NCBI GenBank assembly: GCA_009843915.1
Contig: VYCM01000034.1
Location: 1-43,627 of the forward strand
Direction: 5' to 3'
Origin: Acidimicrobiaceae bacterium
GTDB taxonomy: Bacteria > Actinomycetota > Acidimicrobiia > Acidimicrobiales > Aldehydirespiratoraceae
DNA length: 43,627 bases
Position numbers and translations under genes: made by a program. The notes beneath the pieces are model-generated. The model searched no databases and was not told the origin of the DNA. It saw only the letters and a program-made list of their open reading frames with translations. Every line of letters begins with the position of its first letter. Position 1 is the stretch's first letter. Positions 1-6,742 of this stretch are shown piece by piece.

Positions 1-361
1 GGGTGATGCCGGTGGTGTCGCACTCCTGGAAGGCGTCGGTGCCGATGGCGGCGTACGCGACCTGGCCGGTGATGCACACCACCGGGATCGAGTCCATGTA
101 GGCGTCGCACAGCGCAGTGACGACGTTGGTGGCCCCCGGCCCGGAGGTGATCATCACCACGCCGGGGCGCCCGGTGGCGTGGGCATAGCCCTCGGCCATG
201 TGCCCCGCGCCCTGCTCGTGGCGCACGAGGATGTGGCGGATCGGCGACTCGATGATCGGGTCGTACACGGGCAGGATGGCCCCGCCGGGCAGCCCGAATA
301 CCACCTCGACGCCTTCGCATTCGAGGGCCTTGACGAGGGCTTGTCCGCCGTTCATGTCCAT
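1..361 (-). CDS. ilvB: Acetolactate synthase large subunit, 5' part only
   Basis: This is the first 120 codons of a thiamine-diphosphate enzyme that condenses pyruvate with pyruvate or 2-oxobutyrate at the start of valine, leucine and isoleucine synthesis. The visible protein begins [20 protein letters not shown] and has the N-terminal TPP-binding fold: [13 protein letters not shown], then [15 protein letters not shown], whose Glu49 is the cofactor-activating glutamate, then GPGATN. The rest runs off the window. Start is ATG at 361; a second ATG two codons later is possible. In actinobacteria ilvB lies downstream of gatB on the same strand, as here apart from the intervening block at 1944-7717 and the MATE gene. 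A Val/Leu-rich mini-ORF and a hairpin upstream suggest attenuation control. Confidence 0.93.
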   Translation of the reverse strand, partial: MDMNGGQALVKALECEGVEVVFGLPGGAILPVYDPIIESPIRHILVRHEQGAGHMAEGYAHATGRPGVVMITSGPGATNVVTALCDAYMDSIPVVCITGQVAYAAIGTDAFQECDTTGIT

Positions 362-419
362 GGTGGGCCTCCGGGGCGGTGCTCGGGGTGTGGTCGGTGT
401 TGCGGGCCGTACGCGAAAC

Positions 420-438
420 GACCTCCCTGGGGGAGGTC
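420..438 (-). terminator. Candidate attenuator hairpin upstream of ilvB
   Basis: A perfect 8-bp stem (GACCTCCC paired with GGGAGGTC) closes a 3-base loop. It lies between the stop of the Val/Leu-rich mini-ORF and the ilvB start. Only a short U run (GUUUCGCG) follows on the minus strand, so the intrinsic termination signal is weak. Confidence 0.5.
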
Positions 439-473
439 TGCGCACGATCGGATGGGTTTGCGAGCGCGCGCTG

Positions 474-512
474 TCAGGCCAGTACTTCCACGAGCAGGAC
501 GGCATCGTTCAC
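474..512 (-). CDS. Putative ilv leader peptide (12 aa)
   Basis: GTG AAC GAT GCC GTC CTG CTC GTG GAA GTA CTG GCC TGA encodes [12 protein letters not shown]. Six of its 11 internal residues are valine or leucine. The mini-ORF ends 35 bases before the hairpin at 438-420 and 112 bases before ilvB. A CATACT hexamer lies 7 bases before the GTG, matching the leaderless promoter pattern in this window. This is the arrangement of a ribosome-mediated attenuator for a branched-chain amino acid operon. A second mini-ORF (ATG at 541, peptide [10 protein letters not shown]) ends with its TGA overlapping this GTG; I treat it as chance. Confidence 0.5.
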   Translation of the reverse strand: MNDAVLLVEVLA

Positions 513-519
513 GGCGCCA

Positions 520-525
520 AGTATG
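520..525 (-). promoter_or_regulatory. -10-like CATACT for the ilvB leader transcript
   Basis: CATACT on the minus strand is 7 bases upstream of the GTG of the leader peptide. This position would start transcription at or next to that GTG. No clear -35 was found. Confidence 0.4.
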
Positions 526-579
526 GCCGCTGAATCGACATGAGGCAACCGCGACGGGTCACCTGTCATTTCCACCTCT

Positions 580-585
580 TAGCCT
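580..585 (+). promoter_or_regulatory. -10-like TAGCCT before the MATE gene
   Basis: TAGCCT, then 7 bases, then ATG at 593. There is no Shine-Dalgarno sequence, so a leaderless transcript is likely. Confidence 0.45.
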
Positions 586-592
586 CGCGCCG

Positions 593-1918
593 ATGTCCCG
601 GAGGCTGCGCTGGACCAGCGACGACACCGAGATCTGGCGGCTGGCGTGGCCCGCGCTGGGCGCGCTGGTGGCCGAGCCTCTGTACGTGCTGGCCGACACC
701 GCCATCGTGGGCCGCATCGGCACTCCCCAGCTCGGTGGCCTGGCCGTGGCGGCGTCGATCCTGCTGACCGCCCACGCCATGTTCATCTTCCTCGCCTACG
801 GCACCACCGCCGCGGTGGCCCGGCTGCTGGGAGCGGGCGAACACCGGCGGGCCGCTCACCAGGCTGTGCAGAGCATCTGGCTGGCGCTGACCGCAGGCGT
901 CGTTCTGGCCGTGGTCGGATTCGTCCTAGCGCCGACCCTGGTGGACGCCCTCGGTGGCGACGACCCCGAGGTGCTCCACAACGCCCTCGTCTACCTGCGG
1001 ATCTCGCTGTTCGGGCTGCCGGCCATGCTGGTGATGCTGGCCGGCGTGGGCTACCTGCGGGGCGTGCAGGACACCAAGCGACCCTTCGCGGTGGCCCTGG
1101 GATCGGCGGTCGGGAACTTCCTGCTCGAGGTGGTGCTGGTCTATGGCTTCGACCAGGGCATAGGTGCCTCGGCCTTGTCGACGGTGGTGGCCCAGACGGC
1201 GGCCGCGGCTGTGTTCGTGTGGTGGATCAAGCAAGCCGTGGCCCGCCACGACGTGAGCCTGCGGCCCCATCCCGCGGTCATCCGCCGGTTGGCCGTCGCC
1301 GGTTGGGACCTGCTGATCCGGACCTCAGCGCTGCGGGCCAGCCTCACCGTCACGGTGGCCATCGCGGCACGGATCGGCACCGACGACTTGGCCGCGCACC
1401 AGATCGTCTTCGAGGTGTGGACGGTGCTGGCTTTGGTGCTCGACGCGGTGGCCATCGCCGGCCAGGCCCTGATCGGCTTGGCGCTGGGCGCCAGCCAACC
1501 CGACCGGGCCCGGGCGCTGGGGCGGCGCATGATCGGCTGGGGCTTGTTCTCGGGCGTAATGACTGGCGTGGTGGTGCTGGCCATCTCGCCTGTGCTGCCT
1601 CATGTGTTCACCTCGGACACCGCCGTGGTCGCGCTGGCCACCTTCCTGCTGCTGCACGTCGGATTCTCCCAACCGGCCGCAGGGGTGGTGTTCGCCCTCG
1701 ACGGCGTTCTGATCGGCGCGGGCGACCTCCGTTTCCTGGCCGTGTCGATGGTCGGCGCGGGCGTGGTGCTCGTGAGCGGCGGCCTGCTCGTGGTGGCTGC
1801 CGGTGCCGGCATCGGCTGGCTCTGGGCCGCCCTGCACGCCTGGATGGCAACCCGCCTCGTGCTGATGCTGTGGCGCTTCGCCGGTCCCGCCTGGCAGGTA
1901 ACCGGCGCCGACCGCTGA
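593..1918 (+). CDS. MATE family efflux transporter
   Basis: A 441-aa polytopic inner-membrane protein of the MATE (DinF/NorM) family, which exports drugs or metabolites using a sodium or proton gradient. The N-terminus carries the family signature: WRLAWPALGALVAEPLYVLADTAIVGRIG with GTPQLGGLAVA after it. About twelve hydrophobic segments follow in two halves, with the second half starting near VIRRLAVAGWDLLIRTSALR. The reading frame stays open upstream to 179, but ATG 593 fits the family start and has a -10-like TAGCCT just before it. The gene is divergent from ilvB and convergent with the Xre-cupin regulator. The substrate cannot be told from sequence. Confidence 0.9.
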   Translation: MSRRLRWTSDDTEIWRLAWPALGALVAEPLYVLADTAIVGRIGTPQLGGLAVAASILLTAHAMFIFLAYGTTAAVARLLGAGEHRRAAHQAVQSIWLALTAGVVLAVVGFVLAPTLVDALGGDDPEVLHNALVYLRISLFGLPAMLVMLAGVGYLRGVQDTKRPFAVALGSAVGNFLLEVVLVYGFDQGIGASALSTVVAQTAAAAVFVWWIKQAVARHDVSLRPHPAVIRRLAVAGWDLLIRTSALRASLTVTVAIAARIGTDDLAAHQIVFEVWTVLALVLDAVAIAGQALIGLALGASQPDRARALGRRMIGWGLFSGVMTGVVVLAISPVLPHVFTSDTAVVALATFLLLHVGFSQPAAGVVFALDGVLIGAGDLRFLAVSMVGAGVVLVSGGLLVVAAGAGIGWLWAALHAWMATRLVLMLWRFAGPAWQVTGADR

Positions 1919-1928
1919 GCCGCGGATC

Positions 1929-1943
1929 AGGCGCGCTGCGCCT
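1929..1943. terminator. Hairpin between convergent genes
   Basis: AGGCGC-GCT-GCGCCT forms a perfect 6-bp stem in the 25-base gap between the MATE stop and the stop of the Xre-cupin gene. It could serve both directions. No long T tract follows on either strand. Confidence 0.4.
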
Positions 1944-2510
1944 CTAACTCGCAATAGGAGGCGTGATCACGGAGATCCAGACTGTCTCGCAGTCTCCGAC
2001 CGCCTCCACTCCGCGCAGGGAATCACCGTTCAAGTAGTGGAAACTGTTGGCGTCAACGATCTGCTGGCCGCTTGACAGGGTGATCTTCAACCGGCCCTGC
2101 AGTACATAGATCACCTGCTCAGTCGGTTGACCGAGGTCTCGGGAGACCCATGTCGCGCCAGGTCTCATCCGCGCCCGGAACAGTTCCATCTTGTGAGAGA
2201 AGTCTCGGCTGAGCATCTCGTAACTGATCGAGTCGTTGGACAGCCGTCGCTGGAGAACTGTGTCAACCTCCGGATCATCTCGTTCATCTGCGGGTGGGTC
2301 GTCCCCGATGAAGTACGTCACCGGTGCCTTGAGTGCTTTGGCGATCCGGAGGAATGTCTCTATCGAGGGACTGCTCTCGCCACGCTCAATCTGGCCCAGG
2401 AACCCATGGGTCACCCCTGTTCGCTCGGCAAGGTCGCGAAGGCTGAGTCCCAGATCCTTGCGCCGAGATCGAACAAGCGGCCCGATATCGGTGTTGCGGG
2501 GCTCGGGCAT
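1944..2510 (-). CDS. Xre-family regulator with C-terminal cupin domain
   Basis: A 188-aa cytoplasmic DNA-binding regulator. Residues about 10-65 form an Xre-type helix-turn-helix (VRSRRKDLGLSLRDLAERTG, then SSPSIETFLRIAKAL). Residues about 105-180 form a cupin_2 beta barrel (RPGATWVSRD, EQVIYVLQGRLKI, FHYLNGDSLRGVEA). This two-domain plan is that of PuuR/SinR-like regulators that sense small ligands, often polyamines or amino acids. It is divergent from a polyamine-type ABC importer across a 138-base intergenic region with inverted repeats, so it very likely controls that operon. An AGGAG Shine-Dalgarno sequence lies 8 bases before the ATG. Base composition is lower in GC than in the flanking core genes. 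Confidence 0.9.
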   Translation of the reverse strand: MPEPRNTDIGPLVRSRRKDLGLSLRDLAERTGVTHGFLGQIERGESSPSIETFLRIAKALKAPVTYFIGDDPPADERDDPEVDTVLQRRLSNDSISYEMLSRDFSHKMELFRARMRPGATWVSRDLGQPTEQVIYVLQGRLKITLSSGQQIVDANSFHYLNGDSLRGVEAVGDCETVWISVITPPIAS

Positions 2511-2537
2511 GGAAGTGGCTCCTAGACAGATTTGCGT

Positions 2538-2580
2538 AGTATAGCTACACAGCTAGCTCTGACGCGCTGTACATTAGCGC
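2538..2580. promoter_or_regulatory. Divergent promoter and operator region, Xre-cupin/ABC operon
   Basis: Two inverted repeats are visible: TAGCT-ACAC-AGCTA at 2542-2555 and GCGCT-N7-AGCGC at 2564-2580. The first overlaps a TATACT -10 element read on the minus strand (2543-2538), 27 bases upstream of the regulator's ATG. The repeats are reasonable operator candidates for autoregulation and for control of the transporter. Confidence 0.5.
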
Positions 2581-2616
2581 TGGTATGTGCCAATCTTGTG
2601 GAGTCAGACTATCAAG

Positions 2617-2631
2617 CACCGCGAAGCGGTG
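2617..2631 (+). other. Short hairpin in the 5' leader of the ABC operon
   Basis: CACCGC-GAA-GCGGTG gives a 6-bp stem and 3-base loop just before the Shine-Dalgarno sequence AAGGGGGGA of the binding-protein gene. It may stabilise the 5' end or modulate ribosome access. No T tract follows, so it is not an intrinsic terminator. Confidence 0.4.
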
Positions 2632-2648
2632 AAGGGGGGAATAGTTAG

Positions 2649-3839
2649 ATGAAATGCCGACGATTGGTGTTGGTTCTGGCGGTGTGCTTCGCGCTCATTG
2701 CCGCTGCATGTGGATCCGACGACGAACCGGCTCCGGCTGCTCCTGCCGAGACTGTGGCGCCCGCGGAACCCGCAGCTCCCGCAGAGGAGCCTGAGCCGGC
2801 CGCGGAACCCGAAAGCACCGAGGCCGCCGACGAAGTTCCATGCGACTTCGACGAGGCGACGTGTGACTACCTAGCTGGAAAGGACTTCAGTGGGCAGACG
2901 CTCACCGTGGGCGTGTGGGGTGGCGACATCGAGACCCTCCTGCGCGACATTGTGATCCCGCCGCTGGAGGCGCGGGGCGCGACGGTCGAACTGCTGCTCG
3001 GTGGCGCAGGCGACAGGCTGGCCAAGCTGTACGCGGAGCACCCCAATCCGACGATGGACGTCCTGTACCTGAACATCCACACTGGGCGTCTAGCCGTCCT
3101 GGACGGAGTGGCCGAAGCTGCCAGCGACGAGATCCCGGCCTATGCCGACCTGTACCCCATTGCCAAGGACAGCGAGGTCTACGGGGTCAGCCTGCTGGCC
3201 CTCGGGATCCAGTACAACACGGAGGCCTTCGACGGCCCGCCGGAGTGGGCGGACCTCTGGAACGAGGCCCACAAGGGCAAGATCGCCTTCCCGACGTTCC
3301 CGTCGACCGGTGGCGACGGGATGATCGCGATCGCCGCTCGTCTCGAGGGGGGCACCGAGCATGACACCGACCTAGCGTTCGAGAAGATCGCACAACTCAA
3401 GCCGGTCCCACTCGTCTACACCAGCCAGGACGAGCTCGGGCTGTTGATGGACGCCGGCGAGGTGGTCGCGGCTGTCAACCTGAGCGGCTACGCGGTGACC
3501 GCGGCAGACAACTTCGACACCGTGGACTTCTCGTTCCCCAGGGACCCGGGCCCGATCCTTGCCATGGACACGATGGTCATCAGTGCAGGATCCCCGAATC
3601 GTGACCTGGCGTTGGCTTGGGCGCAGGTAGCGCTGAGCCCGAAGACGCAACAGGCCTACGCCGAACGAATCTACTTCGGTCCAACGAACTCGAAGGTTGA
3701 GCTGTCGCCCGATCTGGCACAGAGGGTGGTCTACGGACCCGAGGCGGTCGAGGCACTGATCGCGCTCGATTGGCCGTACGTCGCCGAGGCGCGCACTACC
3801 CTGACTGAGCGTTGGAACAGGGAGATCCTCGAAGACTGA
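2649..3839 (+). CDS. ABC transporter substrate-binding lipoprotein (polyamine/family 1 type)
   Basis: A 396-aa extracytoplasmic solute-binding lipoprotein. The signal peptide MKCRRLVLVLAVCFALIAAAC ends in a lipobox with Cys21 as the lipidation site. Residues about 23-62 are an Ala/Pro/Glu-rich linker, and the binding domain starts near DFSGQTLTVGVWGGDIE. The fold resembles PotD/family 1 binding proteins for spermidine, putrescine and similar cations (GVSLLALGIQYNTEAF, then WADLWNEAHKGKIAF). The gene is first in an operon with two permeases, an ATPase and an MBL-fold hydrolase. Start is ATG 2649 with a strong Shine-Dalgarno sequence 7-8 bases upstream. The ligand is unknown: polyamines are inferred from the family only, and the linked hydrolase hints at something else. 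Confidence 0.9.
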   Translation: MKCRRLVLVLAVCFALIAAACGSDDEPAPAAPAETVAPAEPAAPAEEPEPAAEPESTEAADEVPCDFDEATCDYLAGKDFSGQTLTVGVWGGDIETLLRDIVIPPLEARGATVELLLGGAGDRLAKLYAEHPNPTMDVLYLNIHTGRLAVLDGVAEAASDEIPAYADLYPIAKDSEVYGVSLLALGIQYNTEAFDGPPEWADLWNEAHKGKIAFPTFPSTGGDGMIAIAARLEGGTEHDTDLAFEKIAQLKPVPLVYTSQDELGLLMDAGEVVAAVNLSGYAVTAADNFDTVDFSFPRDPGPILAMDTMVISAGSPNRDLALAWAQVALSPKTQQAYAERIYFGPTNSKVELSPDLAQRVVYGPEAVEALIALDWPYVAEARTTLTERWNREILED

Positions 3840-3872
3840 GCGGCGGTACCACCGCACGCCAAAGCCGTACCC

Positions 3873-3915
3873 TTGATGTTCCCGGGAGCAAGTTGAGAGT
3901 TCCCGGGAACATCAA
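3873..3915 (+). repeat. Perfect 15-bp inverted repeat around the permease start
   Basis: TTGATGTTCCCGGGA at 3873-3887 is matched exactly by its reverse complement at 3901-3915, with a 13-base spacer. The left arm contains the only Shine-Dalgarno-like sequence (GGGA) for the downstream permease, and the TTG start codon is in the loop. In RNA this hairpin would hide the ribosome-binding site. It could also set a lower expression level for the permeases than for the binding protein. Confidence 0.8.
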
Positions 3916-4783
3916 GCGGTTCCTGCTCGTTGCTCCGGCTCTGATTCTTGTAGCCATAGTCTTCCTTGTTCCCCTCGGACACCTCGTCGTGTTCAGCTTT
4001 TGGAAGGCAGTTCCCGGATCGAACCTTCCTGAGCGGACGTTCTCGCTCGACAACTTCGAACGGATCCTGAGCGACATCTACTACTTCGAGGTGTACTGGC
4101 GTACAATCAGGATCAGTACCATCGCTACAATCGTGACTCTGCTGATGGGATATCCGCTCGCCCTGTACGTCTCTCGGCAAGTAGGGGCGAGGAAGAGCCT
4201 AAAGGGAATCTTGATGGTGCTGGTGCTCCTACCGACGATCGGTGGGGGACTGATCCAGACGCTTGGCTGGATTGTTCTGATGCTGCCCTTCGGGATTATC
4301 AACGGAACGTTGATCGAACTGCACCTGATAGAACGACCCCTCAAGCTGTTGGGTAAGGACATCGGAATCATTATCGGGCTGACTCAGGCGTTCATGCCTC
4401 TGATGGTATTGCCCCTGGTAACTGCACTGAGCAAGATAGATGCTGGTCTCGAACAGGCGGCAAGATCGTTGGGTGCTGGACCCGCGCGAGTGTTTCGTGA
4501 GGTAACACTGCCCCTCAGTCTCCCGGGCATTCTCGGAGGCACCCTGCTGGTCTTCATGGCTCACTTGACGTCCTTCGTCACGCCCCTCCTGCTCGGCCAG
4601 GGGAAGGTGCAGGTGTACAGCACTCTCGCGTACCAGCAGGCGATCGAGGTGCTGGATTACCCGTTCGCGTCCGCTTTCGCCCTCTTCCCCTTTGCGGTGG
4701 CGATTGGGGCGTGGCTGGCCTGGCGTGTGGCGAAGTACTTGTTCCGCCTTGCCGTGCCTGCCTCGACCGGGCCGGTGATGTAG
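3893..4783 (+). CDS. ABC transporter permease, PotB-like
   Basis: A 296-aa inner-membrane permease with six predicted membrane segments (first one LLVAPALILVAIVFLVPLG). The EAA loop that contacts the ATPase is clear: EQAARSLGAGPARVFREVTL followed by PLSLPGILGG. It pairs with the next permease to form the channel of a PotABCD-type importer. The frame is open upstream to a TTG at 3812 inside the binding-protein gene. I chose TTG 3893 because it follows GGGAG by 4 bases and gives a short N-terminus before the first membrane segment; the N-terminus remains uncertain. The start lies in the loop of a 15-bp inverted repeat. Confidence 0.85.
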   Translation: MRVPGNIKRFLLVAPALILVAIVFLVPLGHLVVFSFWKAVPGSNLPERTFSLDNFERILSDIYYFEVYWRTIRISTIATIVTLLMGYPLALYVSRQVGARKSLKGILMVLVLLPTIGGGLIQTLGWIVLMLPFGIINGTLIELHLIERPLKLLGKDIGIIIGLTQAFMPLMVLPLVTALSKIDAGLEQAARSLGAGPARVFREVTLPLSLPGILGGTLLVFMAHLTSFVTPLLLGQGKVQVYSTLAYQQAIEVLDYPFASAFALFPFAVAIGAWLAWRVAKYLFRLAVPASTGPVM

Positions 4784-5575
4784 GTGGAGACTCGCCGATC
4801 GTCCATCGGGCTCGTTGTCGTGGCCTACATGACCCTGTGCTTCACTCTGCTGCCGATAGTCGTACTCGTGGTTGCGGCGTTCAACCCCGCCGAGTACTTC
4901 ACCTTCCCTCCAGATGACTGGTCCTTCAGGTGGTTCGCCGCCTTCTTCAGGGACCGGGAGTATCAATCCGCGCTGCGGGTGAGCATCGCTCTCGCCGGGT
5001 ACTCCGTAGCCATCGCCTTAGCAGTAGGTCTGCCCGCCACCTACGCGCTCAGCCGCTACAAGTTCGCGGGCAGGAACGTCGTCCACACGTTCTTGATGTC
5101 GTCGCTGTTCCTGCCGCGCGTCATCTGGGCGATTGCGCTGCTCCAGTTCTATGCCGTGATCGACCTGCTGGGCACGCCTGTCGGACTGGTCATGGCCCAC
5201 GCAGTGCTGGTGCTCCCCTACGTCGCCCGCATGACGCTCACAAGTTTCGCGTACGTGAGCCAGAACCTCGAGCAGGCCGCGCGCAGCCTGGGAGCCTCAC
5301 CCGTTCGCTCGTTCTTCGAGGTCACTCTCCCTCTTGTCCTCCCCGGCGTAATTGTCGGCGCAGTCTTTGGCTTCGTCATCTCGTTCACCGACGTCGTCGT
5401 ATCGGTGTTCATTTCCGGTGTTCGCTTCATCCCACTGCTTGTGCGCATCTATGTGGAGCAGCGAGGTCAGGGCATCGATCCAACAGCTATCGCGGCAAGC
5501 GCGGTCGTGATCGGAGTAATAGTCATTCTGGAGCTGCTGGGTGAACGGTTCATAAAGTGGTCGAGGTTCATCTGA
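4784..5575 (+). CDS. ABC transporter permease, PotC-like
   Basis: A 263-aa inner-membrane permease that begins at GTG directly after the TAG of the preceding permease, with no gap, so translation is probably coupled. Six hydrophobic segments are visible, starting with IGLVVVAYMTLCFTLLPIVV. The EAA loop reads EQAARSLGASPVRSFFEVTL, then PLVLPGVIVG, typical of PotC-class subunits. Its TGA overlaps the ATG of the ATPase gene by one base. Confidence 0.9.
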   Translation: METRRSSIGLVVVAYMTLCFTLLPIVVLVVAAFNPAEYFTFPPDDWSFRWFAAFFRDREYQSALRVSIALAGYSVAIALAVGLPATYALSRYKFAGRNVVHTFLMSSLFLPRVIWAIALLQFYAVIDLLGTPVGLVMAHAVLVLPYVARMTLTSFAYVSQNLEQAARSLGASPVRSFFEVTLPLVLPGVIVGAVFGFVISFTDVVVSVFISGVRFIPLLVRIYVEQRGQGIDPTAIAASAVVIGVIVILELLGERFIKWSRFI

Positions 5576-6729
5576 TGGATGTGCAGAACTATGTTGGCGA
5601 TCGTAGTGGCGACTCCGGCATTGCGCTTCGCATACGTGACTTGAGTGTCTCACTCGGCGGTACACAAATCTTGACGGACCTGTCACTGGCTGTGGAAGAT
5701 GGGGAGATGCTGGTTCTCCTCGGTCCGTCCGGATGCGGGAAGACAACGCTTCTGAGACTGATCAATGGTCTACTCACCCCTGACTCCGGATCCATTAGTC
5801 TGCATGGACGCGACATCACTAGAGTGCCTGCAAATCACCGCGACATGGGATTCGTCTTTCAGGACTATGCACTGTTTCCGCATCGCAACGTCTACCAGAA
5901 CGTCGCATTCGGTCTACGCATGCGAAAGCTGCCGAAGGAGAGAATCGCTACTCGCGTCAATGAGATTCTTGAAACTGTCCAACTCAGCGGGCTAGAACAT
6001 CGAAAGGTCCATGAACTCTCCGGCGGTCAGCAACAGCGTGTGGCACTGGCGCGGGCTATTGTGTTGCAGCCGTCGCTGTTGCTGATGGATGAACCTCTTT
6101 CTAATCTTGACGCAAAGCTCCGTGCATCTCTGCGGGTAGACATCGCCCAGATCCAACGTGAACTGGACATTACATCGATCCTTGTCACTCATGACCAAGT
6201 CGAGGCCATGACTATTGCAGACAGAATTGTACTGATGAATCACGGAAGGATTGAACAGGTCGCGGCCCCGCTAAGGATGTATGAGACCCCGGCGAGCGCA
6301 TTCGTCGCCGGCTTCATCGGTAGCCCAACTATCAACCTGATGCGAATTCAAGTCAAGGGTGAGCAGGCAAGCCTCGTCGATCTCGAGGCAACTGCGTCGA
6401 CGGTACAATTGGGGAGAGCGCTGGCCGCAGCCATGACATCCCCGATACCGGATGGCACATACCTGCTGGGTGTGCGCCCGGAGGATCTGCTAGTTCACGG
6501 CTCCGGCACGACCAGAGAGTCGGTCGCCGACGGTGTTGTGACGTTCACGGAACCGCTCGGATCGGAGACGTTGCTGCACGTTCAAGTTGGGAAGACCAAC
6601 CTGGTGTCGCGTGTGCCGGGCCCTCCACCAGCCGATGTTTCTAACGGCCGCAAGGTGGCCATCGGCCTCCGGCCCGACTGTGCTCATCTATTCGACCACG
6701 ACGGCGACCAGGCACGCGTGGAGCTATAG
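5575..6729 (+). CDS. ABC transporter ATP-binding protein, PotA-like
   Basis: A 384-aa cytoplasmic ATPase that powers the importer. Walker A is GPSGCGKTT at residues 50-58, the Q-loop is VFQDYALFPH (Gln96), the signature is LSGGQ at 148-152 and Walker B is LLLMDEP at 168-174. The switch histidine is in VTHDQVEAM. The C-terminal third is a TOBE/OB region (GVRPEDL, IGLRPDCAHLF), as in PotA and other CUT1/POPT ATPases. I chose ATG 5575, which overlaps the upstream stop as TGATG and has GAGG 8-9 bases before it, over the in-frame GTG at 5557. GC content here is visibly lower than in the neighbouring core genes. Confidence 0.93.
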   Translation: MDVQNYVGDRSGDSGIALRIRDLSVSLGGTQILTDLSLAVEDGEMLVLLGPSGCGKTTLLRLINGLLTPDSGSISLHGRDITRVPANHRDMGFVFQDYALFPHRNVYQNVAFGLRMRKLPKERIATRVNEILETVQLSGLEHRKVHELSGGQQQRVALARAIVLQPSLLLMDEPLSNLDAKLRASLRVDIAQIQRELDITSILVTHDQVEAMTIADRIVLMNHGRIEQVAAPLRMYETPASAFVAGFIGSPTINLMRIQVKGEQASLVDLEATASTVQLGRALAAAMTSPIPDGTYLLGVRPEDLLVHGSGTTRESVADGVVTFTEPLGSETLLHVQVGKTNLVSRVPGPPPADVSNGRKVAIGLRPDCAHLFDHDGDQARVEL

Positions 6730-6742
6730 CAACGGGGACCCA

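Noticed and set aside
2617-2631. Intrinsic terminator before the ABC operon
   Set aside because: The stem is only 6 bp and is followed by a purine-rich Shine-Dalgarno sequence, not a T tract.
3812-3892. TTG 3812 as start of the first permease
   Set aside because: It lies inside the binding-protein gene without a ribosome-binding site and adds a 27-residue non-conserved extension. It was not fully excluded, because the alternative TTG sits in a hairpin.
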